A DNA stretch of 64,000 nucleotides from Bacteroidota bacterium (GCA_005882315.1 VBAR01000003.1:564907-628906); one strand, 5' to 3'. Numbered from the stretch's first letter, positions 51,401 to 59,842 are shown. Made by a program: numbers and translations. The notes: generated by a model not told the origin, from the letters alone.

Positions 51401-53552
51401 TTAGATAAGTATGTGCCTGGGGATTTCCATTAGTAGCATTTGCTGTATTGCCATCACCAAAATCCCAAAGCCATTGAGATAATACTCCTCCTGGCGGCAC
51501 TGTAGAGGCATTGGTAAACGTAATCAATTTACCTACACATTTAGGCGCAGCTACTGTAAATCCTGCCACTGGTGGATTACTTATAGAAATTGGTTTCGAA
51601 ACTGTATCAGATATACAACCAACATCAGTTATGATGGTATGTTTTACATTATATGTGCCTGCTGCGGAAAATGTATGTATCGGGTTTTGCAAAGTGCTTA
51701 TAGCTCCCGCATCTGCAAAATCCCACCAATAGTTAGTGATCGGTCTGCTCTGTGTATTCAATGCACTATCACGGAATAGAACAGGATTTGTCAAACATCC
51801 ATCTGTTGTGAAAGCAAATTCAGCTGTCGGATTTTCGAATACCTGCAGATCAAAATCTATTTCCTGCTGATTACCGCATCCATCGGGTGTTGGATTGGTG
51901 GCAACGATGCGAACAGGATAAGTACCTACAGTATTAATTGTATATGGAGTTGGTAATTTATATCGGTATAAAGTTTTGCCCGACACTACCCATGAAGAAT
52001 CAAACATAGGACTGGGTATTGATACATTCGGAAACAACCCATTAAACTGCCAGATCAAACTTGTTGGCTGATACGGAAACACCATTGATAAAAAGAATGG
52101 CGAACTTTTGCATGCAGTAGGAAAACTTACAGTAGCATGCTGGTTCTGTACAGTGATGAACTGAAACAAATCTTTAATATTTGTACCAGCATTATAACCA
52201 TATGATTCTGTAGGGCCATATCCGTATGCAATAGCATTAAAGCCGGAATCGGATTGTAAAGTATGCTGACCCGCAGTAACACCCTGTTTTAAATAAGAAT
52301 ATCCTGGTAACTGTGGATGTGGTTGTATTGTAACCGGCGAGACCGGCACTCCATCCAACCTCAAAGATGAAATTGCAGTACCTGTATTTGGAATGATCGC
52401 ATTTATATAGTGTTGATTGATAGCAAAATTCGGAGTCGCATTCCACAATACTTTATTGATGTTTTGTTCTATCGGGCTTAAATAAATTACTTCAGGATCA
52501 CCCTGGCCACTATTATTACAAGCACCCTGCGATGTTAGGTATTGAGCAACTGTTATAGGTTTATCAGCTTCAATGTAATTAGGTGATGATGTCGGACCTG
52601 CCTGGTAATAAAAATTATTAACCAGTCCGGTTAGGATACTCCCGTTTAATCTCACAACGGTTGTTGGATCCGAAACACAAACTCTGAAAAAATTATTAGG
52701 AGATGAGCCGCCTGTAGGGGCTGTTAAAAACCGCTTACCCCATGCAGTTTTTGGGAAAGCCTGAACCATATAATTGTCCGAAGAACTCGATGCGCCATTA
52801 CAAGTAAGACTTATTCTCCCACTCCCAGAGAATACACCTATCCGCTTACAACCATTACCCACGTCAATACTCCTGATGGATGAACCCGTAAGATCAACAC
52901 CACGAAAAGGATTAGTGTTAGTCAGCAATTGCCCCATCATATTGTAGGTCTGCCCTTGGGTCAAATTTACCGTGAAAGGCACCCCGGCTGGTTTTGTCAA
53001 TGTATTGGCACTTGGTGTGATTTCAACAGTTGTTGTCCCAGTATCGCAGGCCACCACATAAAACCAACAGTTGGCTTGCCCGGTATTAGAAACATTATCG
53101 TAGTTGATAGAATAATATTCTTTTCCTAAAGTATTAGTTGGAAATAAAATCGTGGCACCAGAAACACTTGAATTATAAATATGGGCATAGGCTACAATTG
53201 GTTTATCTGCTACGATATGTATTCCTTTGTTTTCCGGAAGCCCGGTTTCATTAATTAACCTTGCATCCTGAGCTCCGAATTTTGGTAAAGCCGGAGTAGT
53301 AAAAACGGTATTAGCAGGAATATTAGAAAAGGTCTGAGTATATCCGTTTCCGGGTATAGAAACAGTTACTGTCGTAACCGCCTCTGTGGAGAAGTAAAGA
53401 ACCATTTCCTGAACATTATTTGCCACCATCACCTGGTGATAACCATAAGCTACCCAAAAATCTTTCCCTTTATTTGAAAAGTCCTGAGCATGGCTTTTTT
53501 GGCCAATAGTTAAACAATAAACTAGGGTACAAAGCAGAGTTAAGCGTTTCAT
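48447..53552 (-). CDS. Giant secreted PKD-repeat protein with type B T9SS sorting domain
   Basis: 1701 residues, exported and then surface-attached. Order: signal peptide (MKRLTLLCTLVYCLTIGQKSHAQ); an IgGFc-binding-protein-like domain (about 25-430, with KGKDFWVAYG and GATILFPTNTLGKEYY); a Gly/Asn-rich link; about nine PKD domains (about 570-1560, each with a WDFGDGNTS-like core); and a type B/CHU_C C-terminal sorting domain (about 1605-1701, FSPNGDG...NRYGQLVYH...GYVDIIR). Two neighbouring PKD blocks are nearly the same (50286-50546 and 51053-51312). Likely an adhesin or matrix protein, exported by the T9SS and paired with the PorP/SprF gene after it. Confidence 0.92.
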   Translation of the reverse strand: MKRLTLLCTLVYCLTIGQKSHAQDFSNKGKDFWVAYGYHQVMVANNVQEMVLYFSTEAVTTVTVSIPGNGYTQTFSNIPANTVFTTPALPKFGAQDARLINETGLPENKGIHIVADKPIVAYAHIYNSSVSGATILFPTNTLGKEYYSINYDNVSNTGQANCWFYVVACDTGTTTVEITPSANTLTKPAGVPFTVNLTQGQTYNMMGQLLTNTNPFRGVDLTGSSIRSIDVGNGCKRIGVFSGSGRISLTCNGASSSSDNYMVQAFPKTAWGKRFLTAPTGGSSPNNFFRVCVSDPTTVVRLNGSILTGLVNNFYYQAGPTSSPNYIEADKPITVAQYLTSQGACNNSGQGDPEVIYLSPIEQNINKVLWNATPNFAINQHYINAIIPNTGTAISSLRLDGVPVSPVTIQPHPQLPGYSYLKQGVTAGQHTLQSDSGFNAIAYGYGPTESYGYNAGTNIKDLFQFITVQNQHATVSFPTACKSSPFFLSMVFPYQPTSLIWQFNGLFPNVSIPSPMFDSSWVVSGKTLYRYKLPTPYTINTVGTYPVRIVATNPTPDGCGNQQEIDFDLQVFENPTAEFAFTTDGCLTNPVLFRDSALNTQSRPITNYWWDFADAGAISTLQNPIHTFSAAGTYNVKHTIITDVGCISDTVSKPISISNPPVAGFTVAAPKCVGKLITFTNASTVPPGGVLSQWLWDFGDGNTANATNGNPQAHTYLTAGSYNVTLRVVTSSGCQSQLFSLPVVINVNPVAGFNFPGICLPVGAAQFTNTSVISDGTGSQLTYNWDFGDGNTSTQPNPLHNYSGTGPFTVTLTAISNNGCADDSVRILNTIFARPTASFTVDSIESCIGGTSDFTNASTAPGSSVTQWFWDFGDASTSTLQNPTHTYAGPGNYIVKLWINSAVGCRSDTMIKIITVLPLPTVNFTNGTPVCQFGNLSLNSTSVSNGGVINQYSWTVNTVPAGGNNASIVYVPVIAGPHMVNLTVTTDKGCSNQSSRSVTVNPKPVAAFNFPNICLPVGAAQFVNTTTISDGTGAQITYTWNFGDGNTSTQTNPLHNYSGTGPFTVTLIATSNNGCIDNSVRVVNTVYAEPQAAFNSLPEVCLGNSISFTDQSTAANATVNSWQWDFGDGNTSTVQNPSHTYAAAGSYTVTLKVGTDKGCQTVALIATRTVIVNPLPIPAYNTSAPLCQTRGITFTDISNANAGVLTTWRWNFGDGSTSILTTGTPFTHTYANAGTYPTTLQVETNKGCVSTVLMRDVVINNRPKAGFVAPEICLTDPFAPFLDTSSIAAGSITGWDWNFGDPNANAGNPNTSTVQNPSHRYTVVGVYTATLVSTSAAGCKDTIAQTFTVNGSIPVAGFAVSNPNILCSNKTVTITDGSTVDFGNLIKVEIYWDFANDPTIKTTASNPVSGATYTHTYPEFGTPFTKTYTVRYVVYSGINCVNTTTKTITVLATPTVVFNPVNAICDNLPSFNISQATITNGLPGTGVFTGTGVTSGGSFDPAAAGPGPHTITYTYTGTNTCVNSATQTITVNPSPNANAGPDKFVLEGGVVTLTPTLFTGMQVSYTWTPTTYLSSANIANAIVQNPLDDITYTLKVTTDQGCFDTDDVFVKVLKAPVVPNAFSPNGDGTHDKWDITFLESYPGCVIDVYNRYGQLVYHTVNYPVPWDGKINGRDAPVGTYYYIINPKNGRKPLTGYVDIIR

Positions 53553-54108
53553 TATGTCCAGAGTTCCTTAAAGGTTGCTCAATTTAGAAAAAGAATTCCA
53601 GAATAATAAGTACCACGTACAATTCCGGAAAACGTGTGAATGAATTGTTTAGACGAGGCAATGAAAAAAAGCTTTTATAACATGACCAGGGCATTCAACA
53701 AATAGTCTACTGATCACATCAATCATTTAGCTATTTCCTCAATCTTATTCAGTTCCCAATTATAAAATCAAGATGGTACAAAATGAAGATAAACGATATC
53801 TTTTATTCTTTTACCCATTTATTAATTATCATAACCTATTATATTTTGATTTTCAATGAATAATAAGGCCGTTATGCTACATTGGCAGTTACTAATATAA
53901 TGTGGGTGCTTTATCCACTAATTGTCTAAAATATTCAAATATTAAATAGGCGCTAAGTGCATCATATAATTTGATATTGTATTAATTATGAATTAAAATT
54001 AATCTAGCAACATAAGCTGATGAAAGACAGATATTAATTTTGAATAATACTAAAAATACTAGGGCAAAGTAAAAGCCCAACATCTGAGCAATGACTGCTC
54101 AAACCACC
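53553..54108. other. AT-rich region upstream of the giant PKD gene
   Basis: About 556 bp with no credible gene. It is very AT-rich, with short hairpins such as GAGCA/TGCTC around 54086-54100. The promoter of the PKD gene should be on the right of 53552, but no good TAnnTTTG box was found by eye. Beyond it at 54109 lies the histidine kinase remnant. Confidence 0.5.
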
Positions 54109-54260
54109 CTATTTTTCGGGAAGTGTGATATAGAAGGTTTTCATTAATTCGTTTGTTGAGGAAAGCCGGCCTCGGATAAGATCTTGAGTTCTCCCAACCA
54201 GCCAGAGGAAACTGGTTATTTTAATCCATGCGATTCCAATCCCAAGTTTGATAGAAGAAA
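54109..54260 (-). pseudogene. Frameshifted remnant of a histidine kinase C-terminus
   Basis: Three pieces of the HATPase region lie in order on the minus strand: LGIGIA (about 54230-54247, like the G2 box GxGLGLA), ELKILSEAG (about 54162-54190, another frame, like GGKIWxESEAGKG), and TFYITLPEK followed by TAG (54109-54138). The order and the final TFYITLPEK match kinase tails. Frame changes between them show decay. The relic lies just downstream (minus-sense) of the HMA-like gene terminator. Confidence 0.5.
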
Positions 54261-54286
54261 AAAACAGGACCGTTTTGTTGTGGGCA

Positions 54287-54316
54287 CAAAAAAAGACAGG
54301 CTTAAACCTGTCTTTT
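54287..54316 (-). terminator. Terminator after the HMA-like gene
   Basis: A 10-bp stem AAAAGACAGG / CCTGTCTTTT (54291-54300 with 54307-54316) and a 6-base loop. On the minus strand it is followed by a T run (plus A run 54287-54294). It lies 11 bp after the HMA-like gene stop, and because both flanks have A/T runs it may work in both directions. Confidence 0.88.
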
Positions 54317-54326
54317 CAAAAAAAAA

Positions 54327-54734
54327 TTATTGTGCTGGCGTTGGCGGAGATGGCGGGGCTTTGTGAATATTTGGAGCCTTGCTAGGCCCTCCGTCCTCAG
54401 GCTTTTTGCAGGTCTTTGGAAGCCGATTATACGAGTCTTCGTTGGCCGGTACATCGTCCGCATCGTACCCGGCATTAGCGATAGCGGTCTTTATCTCCTC
54501 AATATTTATCCGGTCGGTCAGGTATTTCACTGTGGTGATTTTTGACCGCCAATTTACCTGGATCGTCATTATTCCATCATACCTGAGTAGGTAGGTTTCA
54601 ATTCTCGATTTACAGGCTTCGCAGCCTACTGTCGGTGTTTTAATTTTTGCTGTGAGATTTGCTTTAACTGGCTGGGCATTGGAGATAAAAGAAATGCCCG
54701 TAACCATAAGGGTAGCGAGAAAAATTTTCTTCAT
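54327..54734 (-). CDS. Exported HMA-like (heavy-metal-associated) domain protein
   Basis: 135 residues with a signal peptide (MKKIFLATLMVTGISFISNAQ). From about 25 to 95 it has an HMA fold with TPTVGCEACKSRIETYLLRYDGIMTIQVNWRSKITTVKYLTDRINIEEIKTAIANAGYDADD; C38 and C41 form the CxxC metal-type site (GCEAC). The Pro-rich C-terminus (KAPPSPPTPAQ) is a low-complexity tail. Probably binds copper or another soft metal in the periplasm. It lies 23 bp after the pyrE stop, with its own terminator downstream. Confidence 0.82.
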   Translation of the reverse strand: MKKIFLATLMVTGISFISNAQPVKANLTAKIKTPTVGCEACKSRIETYLLRYDGIMTIQVNWRSKITTVKYLTDRINIEEIKTAIANAGYDADDVPANEDSYNRLPKTCKKPEDGGPSKAPNIHKAPPSPPTPAQ

Positions 54735-54757
54735 TTAAAAGAATTTTTATAAAATTA

Positions 54758-55390
54758 TCAAATTCCTTTCCAGTTGGCAGGATCACTGCTCCACTTTAAC
54801 AAAACCTCCTGTAATTCTCCCGCAATTATTCCCTTTTCAATTGCTAAATCAACAAGTGTTGGATAATTGGTAAGCGGGTAAAGCTTTACTCCTGCTTTTT
54901 CGAAAGCTTGATCAGCTACATTGAAGCCATAGGTAAAAATGGAAACCATCCCGGCAATTTCAAGCCCTGATTCTTTTAAAACATCCACGACCTGGAGGCT
55001 GCTTTTGCCTGTAGAAACCAAATCTTCAATAACTACAACCTGCTGACCGGTTTCATATGACCCTTCGATCTGGTTTCCTAGCCCATGCTCCTTAGGTTTG
55101 GGACGAACGTAGATATATGGCAGCTTTAACTGATCGGCAGCCATGGCGCCCCATGCAATGCCTGCTGTGGCCACACCAGCGAGTAACTGTGCATCAGGAA
55201 ATTTTTCAAAAACCACATTACATAATTCCGATTTGATGAAATCCCGAACATAGGGAAACGATAATACTTTGCGATTATCACAATAGATGGGACTTTTCCA
55301 TCCACTTGCCCATGTAAAAGGGTTTTGAGGGTTTAAACGGACTGCCTGAACCTGTAAGAGTTTTTCAGCTACTGCTTTTTCATTCGTCAT
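54758..55390 (-). CDS. pyrE: Orotate phosphoribosyltransferase
   Basis: Converts orotate plus PRPP to OMP in pyrimidine synthesis. 210 residues. The PRPP loop VVVIEDLVSTGKSS (about 120-133) is complete, with the conserved FTWASGWKSPIYCDNRKVLSFP opening and the flexible-loop region YVRPKPKEHGLGNQIEG. It is upstream of the HMA-like gene (23-bp gap). pyrB and pyrR lie about 5-7 kb away on the same strand. Cytoplasmic. Confidence 0.95.
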   Translation of the reverse strand: MTNEKAVAEKLLQVQAVRLNPQNPFTWASGWKSPIYCDNRKVLSFPYVRDFIKSELCNVVFEKFPDAQLLAGVATAGIAWGAMAADQLKLPYIYVRPKPKEHGLGNQIEGSYETGQQVVVIEDLVSTGKSSLQVVDVLKESGLEIAGMVSIFTYGFNVADQAFEKAGVKLYPLTNYPTLVDLAIEKGIIAGELQEVLLKWSSDPANWKGI

Positions 55391-55444
55391 AGTGCGGCAA
55401 AGTAAAGGCAGGCAGGCAGCAGAGTTATTCTATTTTATCAACAA

Positions 55445-56368
55445 TTAAAGAAAAGCATCTACTTCACGATAAGCTTTTATAAGGGCCAGTTCACCTTCAG
55501 TTCCTTTTCCTACCATACCATGTTCCATTCCCATTATTCCTTTGTAGCCTTTATCGTAAATGTGTTTGAAAAGATTTTTATAGTTTATTTCACCTGTGGT
55601 GGGCTCTTTCCTGCCAGGATTATCACCTATTTGGATATAAGCAATTTCTTCCCAGCATTTATCAATGTTTTTCATCAGATCGCCTTCATTACGCTGCATA
55701 TGATAAATATCGAAGAGAATTTTACATGCCTTGCTATTTACTGCTTTGCATATCATATAGGTCTGGTCAGAGTGACGTAAAAACAGATCCGGGTTATCAC
55801 TTAATGGCTCCAATACCATGGTAAGTCCGGCGGGTTCTAATATATCAGCCGCCTTTCTTAGCGAAGTGATCACATTCGCAGTTTGCATATCGAAAGATAA
55901 GCTACGGTCATAATTACCCGGCACAACTGTCATCCACTTTGCACCGCAACGTTTAGCAACATTGATAGCTTCACGGCAATCTTTCTCCATCATATCAATA
56001 AATTCTTTCTTTCCTGACGTTAATGAAATACTCCAATGCCAGTTATTGGATGTAATTACAAAAACTCCCATCTGCATACCGAGTTTTGAAAGTGTATCAC
56101 CGATCTTCTGCTGCATTTCCGGAGTACGGCTCATCATTCCATTGTCTTCAATACCACGAAAGCCTTTATCATAGGCAAATTTTATCTGGTCAATAAAATC
56201 ACTTCCCCCGCTGTTGCTGAACGTACCATCATGAAAAGCATAGTTCAGGTTAAATATTTTATCAGCATTTCCATCATCATTGTTATTATCTTTTGCAAAC
56301 AACGAAGGAGATGTAATAGCTGCTGCGCCTGCCAATAAAGAATGTTTGATAAATCGTTTTCTTTCCAT
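55445..56368 (-). CDS. Sugar phosphate isomerase/epimerase-like TIM-barrel protein (hydroxypyruvate isomerase type)
   Basis: 307 residues with a Tat-like or lipoprotein-less signal (MERKRFIKHSLLAGAAAITSPSLFA with an RKRFIK start). The remainder is an AP-endonuclease-2/xylose-isomerase-like barrel with GFRGIEDNGMM, TVVPGNYDRS, EPLSDNPD and IQIGDNPGRKEPTTGEINY, the His/Glu metal-site pattern of the family. Divergent from the SUMF1 and Gfo/Idh genes and presumably part of the same carbohydrate-related cluster. Confidence 0.85.
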   Translation of the reverse strand: MERKRFIKHSLLAGAAAITSPSLFAKDNNNDDGNADKIFNLNYAFHDGTFSNSGGSDFIDQIKFAYDKGFRGIEDNGMMSRTPEMQQKIGDTLSKLGMQMGVFVITSNNWHWSISLTSGKKEFIDMMEKDCREAINVAKRCGAKWMTVVPGNYDRSLSFDMQTANVITSLRKAADILEPAGLTMVLEPLSDNPDLFLRHSDQTYMICKAVNSKACKILFDIYHMQRNEGDLMKNIDKCWEEIAYIQIGDNPGRKEPTTGEINYKNLFKHIYDKGYKGIMGMEHGMVGKGTEGELALIKAYREVDAFL

Positions 56369-56462
56369 GTTAATATGATTGTGCGATAAATGTAATTCTT
56401 TTACTGAATAATCAGTTCGCCGTAACGCTTCTTTACTTAACTTTCAAGCTCTAAACTGTACG

Positions 56463-57416
56463 ATGAAATTCCTTCTGATTGCCGCCGTATTATTTTCATT
56501 CAATCTTCTTTCTGCACAACAGCAAACCGACAGCGTATTTAAAGTTTATGAACAACCTGTACCCCGTTCAGCTTTAAAAATAAAAATGGCACCAATACCA
56601 GAAGGCAATTTTGTTTTAGGGAATAATAATGCAGCATCTCCGGATGAAAAGCCTGCACATAAAATAAATCTTTCAGCTTTCTGGATGGGCATGTATGAAA
56701 TAACACATGACCAGTATGATATCTTTTTCAAAGACGAACTTACCAGCGTCAATGCTGATGTAGATGCTGTGACAAGACCCACTGCTCAGTACATCGATCT
56801 CAGTTGGGATATGGGAAGAGATGGTGGTTTTCCTGCAAACAGCATGTCGCAATTCAATGCGCTGATGTTTTGCCGCTGGCTTTATAAAACGACAGGTATT
56901 TTTTATCGTCTGCCAACAGAAGCCGAATGGGAATATGCATGCCGTGCAGGCAGTAAAGACGGATATTATTTCGGTAAGGATAGATCCGAACTTAAAGACA
57001 ACGCCTGGTTTGTAGATAACAGTAATTCAAAATATCAGAAAGTAGGACAGAAAAAGCCAAATGCATGGGGATTGTATGATATGCTGGGCAATCTTACAGA
57101 ATGGACACTTGATCACTACTCTGCAGACTACTATACTAAACTGAATGATGATGCTTTAAACCCCGCTGCTGAAATATTGAAATCAAAATTTCCGCATACA
57201 TTGAAAGGCGGAAGCTATCTTGATAAAGCAGAAGACCTATACATTACTAAACGATGGTCATCCGATCCATCCTGGAATAAACGAGATCCGCAGATACCAA
57301 AAAGTAAATGGTGGCTTACAGATGCGGCACACGTTGGATTCAGAATTGTCCGACCTTTAGCAGCACCAACAAAAGAGGAAGCAGAAACGTTCTATAAAAA
57401 ATATCTTGGAAAATAA
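56463..57416 (+). CDS. SUMF1/formylglycine-generating-enzyme-like exported protein
   Basis: 317 residues with a signal peptide (MKFLLIAAVLFSFNLLSAQ). The domain MAPIPEGNFVLGNNNAASPDEKPAHKINLSAFWMGMYEITHDQYDIF, then FCRWLYKTTGIFYRLPTEAEWEYACRAGS, GQKKPNAWGLYDMLGNLTEWTLDHY and HVGFRIVRP is the FGE-sulfatase/SUMF1 family. No sulfatase gene is nearby, so the fold probably serves another function. It is followed after 12 bp by the Gfo/Idh gene (counted to its ATG). Confidence 0.88.
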   Translation: MKFLLIAAVLFSFNLLSAQQQTDSVFKVYEQPVPRSALKIKMAPIPEGNFVLGNNNAASPDEKPAHKINLSAFWMGMYEITHDQYDIFFKDELTSVNADVDAVTRPTAQYIDLSWDMGRDGGFPANSMSQFNALMFCRWLYKTTGIFYRLPTEAEWEYACRAGSKDGYYFGKDRSELKDNAWFVDNSNSKYQKVGQKKPNAWGLYDMLGNLTEWTLDHYSADYYTKLNDDALNPAAEILKSKFPHTLKGGSYLDKAEDLYITKRWSSDPSWNKRDPQIPKSKWWLTDAAHVGFRIVRPLAAPTKEEAETFYKKYLGK

Positions 57417-57428
57417 AAATTGCAAACC

Positions 57429-58772
57429 ATGAATAATGAAATTAACAACTCAAAAAGTCGCAGAGAATTTGTAAAACAAAGTTCATTGATAGCAGGCGGA
57501 TTGATCGCTGCTCCACTCCTTTCTAAAGCTAATTATTTTTCCGGTGCTGCCGGTGAAATAAAAATTGCATTGATCGGTTGCGGAGGACGTGGCACCGGCG
57601 CTGCAATGCAGGCTTTGCTTACAAAACAAAATGTAAAACTCGTTGCAATGGCTGATGCTTTCCGCGATAGGCTGGATGGTTGTTATAAGACATTAACCGC
57701 AGAGGATCTTAGTGATGCCGGAGGAGGAAAAGGAAATGTAAAAGCAAAAATTGATGTGCCTGAAGAAAGAAAGTACACCGGCTTTGATGCTTATGCAAAA
57801 GCAATTGCTCATGCTGATGTGGTAATACTGACAACACCTCCTGGTTTCCGCCCAATACATTTTGAAGAAGCTATAAAGCAGGGCAAGCATGTATTCATGG
57901 AAAAACCAGTGGCAACAGACCCGGCTGGTATAAAAAAAGTATTAGATGCAGCAGAAATTGCAAAACAGAAAAAACTAAATGTAGTTGTGGGCTTACAACG
58001 TCATTACCAGAATTCGTATCGTGAATTATATAAACGCAAAGACAAGATCGGCGATATTACTTCAGCGCAGGCATGGTGGAATAATGATGGCGTATGGGTA
58101 AATCCCCGCAAACCAGAGCAAACTGAAATGGAATACCAGATGCGTAACTGGTATTATTTTGTCTGGCTTTGCGGTGATCATATTGCAGAACAGCATATCC
58201 ACAATATTGATGTCATCAACTGGTTCAAAGGTAGCTATCCTGTAAAAGCACAGGGTATGGGGGGAAGACAGGTAAGAAAAGGAAAAGAGCATGGCGAGAT
58301 ATTCGATCATCATTATGTTGAGTTCACTTATGCTGATGGTTCAATATTGAATAGCCAGTGTAGACATATACCCGGAACCATGAGTAAAGTGGATGAACTA
58401 TTGATCGGAACAAAAGGAACTATTAAATGTGGTGCTGCAAATATTACAAGCAGAAGTGGTAAAATAATTTATCAGTTTGATAAAAAAACTGACAACAATC
58501 CTTACCAAACTGAGCATGATGAATTGTTTGCCACTATTGAAAGAGGCGATTACAAATTTGCGGATGCGGGCAATGGTGCAAAGAGCACAATGACATCCAT
58601 CCTTGGAAGGATGGCAACGTATAGCGGCCAGGTGATAGATTGGGAAAAAGCTATTAATAGCGGAATTGATATTATGCCGAAGAAATTTGGCTGGAATGAA
58701 ATGCCGCTTGTCCTACCGGGTGACGATGGGTTCTATCCTATCCCGGTTCCGGGCAAGGTGAAATATTTTTAA
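57429..58772 (+). CDS. Gfo/Idh/MocA family oxidoreductase, exported
   Basis: 447 residues from ATG 57429 (a TTG at 57420 also opens the frame). A Tat-type N-terminus (SRREFVKQSSLIAGGLIAAPLLS) suggests export to the periplasm. The Rossmann domain IKIALIGCGGRGTGAAMQALL and the EKPVATDPAGIKKVL motif (EKP of the family), plus the C-terminal alpha/beta domain with LCGDHIAEQHIHNIDVINWF, are typical. Substrate is probably a sugar or sugar derivative. It forms a two-gene unit with the SUMF1-like gene and is 6 bp before the NUDIX gene. Confidence 0.88.
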   Translation: MNNEINNSKSRREFVKQSSLIAGGLIAAPLLSKANYFSGAAGEIKIALIGCGGRGTGAAMQALLTKQNVKLVAMADAFRDRLDGCYKTLTAEDLSDAGGGKGNVKAKIDVPEERKYTGFDAYAKAIAHADVVILTTPPGFRPIHFEEAIKQGKHVFMEKPVATDPAGIKKVLDAAEIAKQKKLNVVVGLQRHYQNSYRELYKRKDKIGDITSAQAWWNNDGVWVNPRKPEQTEMEYQMRNWYYFVWLCGDHIAEQHIHNIDVINWFKGSYPVKAQGMGGRQVRKGKEHGEIFDHHYVEFTYADGSILNSQCRHIPGTMSKVDELLIGTKGTIKCGAANITSRSGKIIYQFDKKTDNNPYQTEHDELFATIERGDYKFADAGNGAKSTMTSILGRMATYSGQVIDWEKAINSGIDIMPKKFGWNEMPLVLPGDDGFYPIPVPGKVKYF

Positions 58773-58778
58773 TACGAT

Positions 58779-59405
58779 ATGTTCATTAAAATATTTTTCG
58801 ACGACAAGCCGCTTTATCTCTGCGATGAGATAACCACGTATATCAATGAATATGTTCATCATGATGATGCCATCTTTATTGATGAACTGAATTCACATAC
58901 AATAAAATCGATGATACATGAAATGCAGGTGGCTAAAGTGCATGCGGGTGTTTTCTATCATAAAGATTTTGATGAATTGAAAAAAGCTTTTTTTAAAAAA
59001 TTTACATTCATACAAGCGGCTGGCGGATTGGTGACAAATGAAGATGGTGATGTGCTCCTGATCTTCAGAAGAGGAAAATGGGATCTGCCGAAGGGCAAAT
59101 TAGACAAAGGAGAAAAACTGGATGAATGTGCTGTGCGGGAAGTTGAAGAAGAAACAGGTTTAAAAAAACCAAAGATCGAAAAAATTTTATCTGCTACCTA
59201 TCATACTTATCATGAAGGCGCAAGATATATCCTGAAAGAAAGTAACTGGTATAAGATGAAAATAATCGGCGAACAAAATTTAGTGCCGCAAACCAACGAA
59301 GGCATTGAAGAAATAAAATGGGTGAGGCCGGATAAATTAAAAACTTATTATAGCAACACCTATCCGAATGTTGTTGAAATATTACAATCCTGGTCTGATA
59401 AATGA
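58779..59405 (+). CDS. NUDIX hydrolase
   Basis: 208 residues. The NUDIX box GKLDKGEKLDECAVREVEEETGL (about 105-127) matches Gx5Ex7REUxEExGU exactly. An N-terminal domain of about 80 residues precedes it and resembles a small helper domain. Such enzymes hydrolyse nucleoside diphosphate-linked compounds; the substrate is unknown. It starts 6 bp after the Gfo/Idh stop and its 3' end overlaps the convergent thioesterase gene by 24 bp. Confidence 0.9.
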   Translation: MFIKIFFDDKPLYLCDEITTYINEYVHHDDAIFIDELNSHTIKSMIHEMQVAKVHAGVFYHKDFDELKKAFFKKFTFIQAAGGLVTNEDGDVLLIFRRGKWDLPKGKLDKGEKLDECAVREVEEETGLKKPKIEKILSATYHTYHEGARYILKESNWYKMKIIGEQNLVPQTNEGIEEIKWVRPDKLKTYYSNTYPNVVEILQSWSDK

Positions 59406-59831
59406 TTCTTTCTTTGGCACTACAGCTACTGTAAGCCGGCTGATGCAGATCAATTTATTCAACTCATCATAGATCTTTATATCCCATACATGAGTATTTG
59501 CGCCAAGATGTAAAGGAGTTGCAATACCTGTTACATAACCTTCTCTTGCACTGCGTACATGATTGGCATTAATGTCAAGTCCTACACAAGCATATTTCGT
59601 GTGATCAACCACCATTGCTGCTGCAAGGCTTCCTACGGTTTCTGCAAGCACACAACTTGCACCGCCATGCAATAAACCATAAGGTTGCAGTGTCCTATGA
59701 TCAACCGGCATTTTAGCCTTCAAAAAATCTTTCCCTATTTCTGTAAACTCAATGCCGATATGCTCAGCCATTGTTTTTATCTCAAAAGGCCTGAGTTTCT
59801 CGATCGTTATTTCTTTATCAAACCAGATCAT
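59382..59831 (-). CDS. PaaI-type hotdog thioesterase
   Basis: 149 residues. A hotdog-fold signature HGGASCVLAETVGSLAAAMVV (about 60-80) and the preceding DHRTLQPYGLLHGG are typical of PaaI/YdiI acyl-CoA thioesterases, here perhaps for 1,4-dihydroxy-2-naphthoyl-CoA or phenylacetyl-type CoA. It overlaps the convergent NUDIX gene by 24 bp and follows coaD by 11 bp on the same strand. Confidence 0.9.
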   Translation of the reverse strand: MIWFDKEITIEKLRPFEIKTMAEHIGIEFTEIGKDFLKAKMPVDHRTLQPYGLLHGGASCVLAETVGSLAAAMVVDHTKYACVGLDINANHVRSAREGYVTGIATPLHLGANTHVWDIKIYDELNKLICISRLTVAVVPKKESFIRPGL

Positions 59832-59842
59832 AGTCTTTTAAA

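Noticed and set aside
54158-54250. GAGGAAAGCC near a CCAATCCC, reminiscent of an RNase P or tRNA-like RNA
   Set aside because: The paired elements of RNase P (P4 arms) and a tRNA cloverleaf cannot be built; the sequence is explained better as a decayed kinase tail.
54184-54366. A 60-codon plus-strand frame next to the terminator
   Set aside because: It crosses the terminator and the histidine kinase remnant, runs antisense to the HMA-like gene end, and has no family signature.
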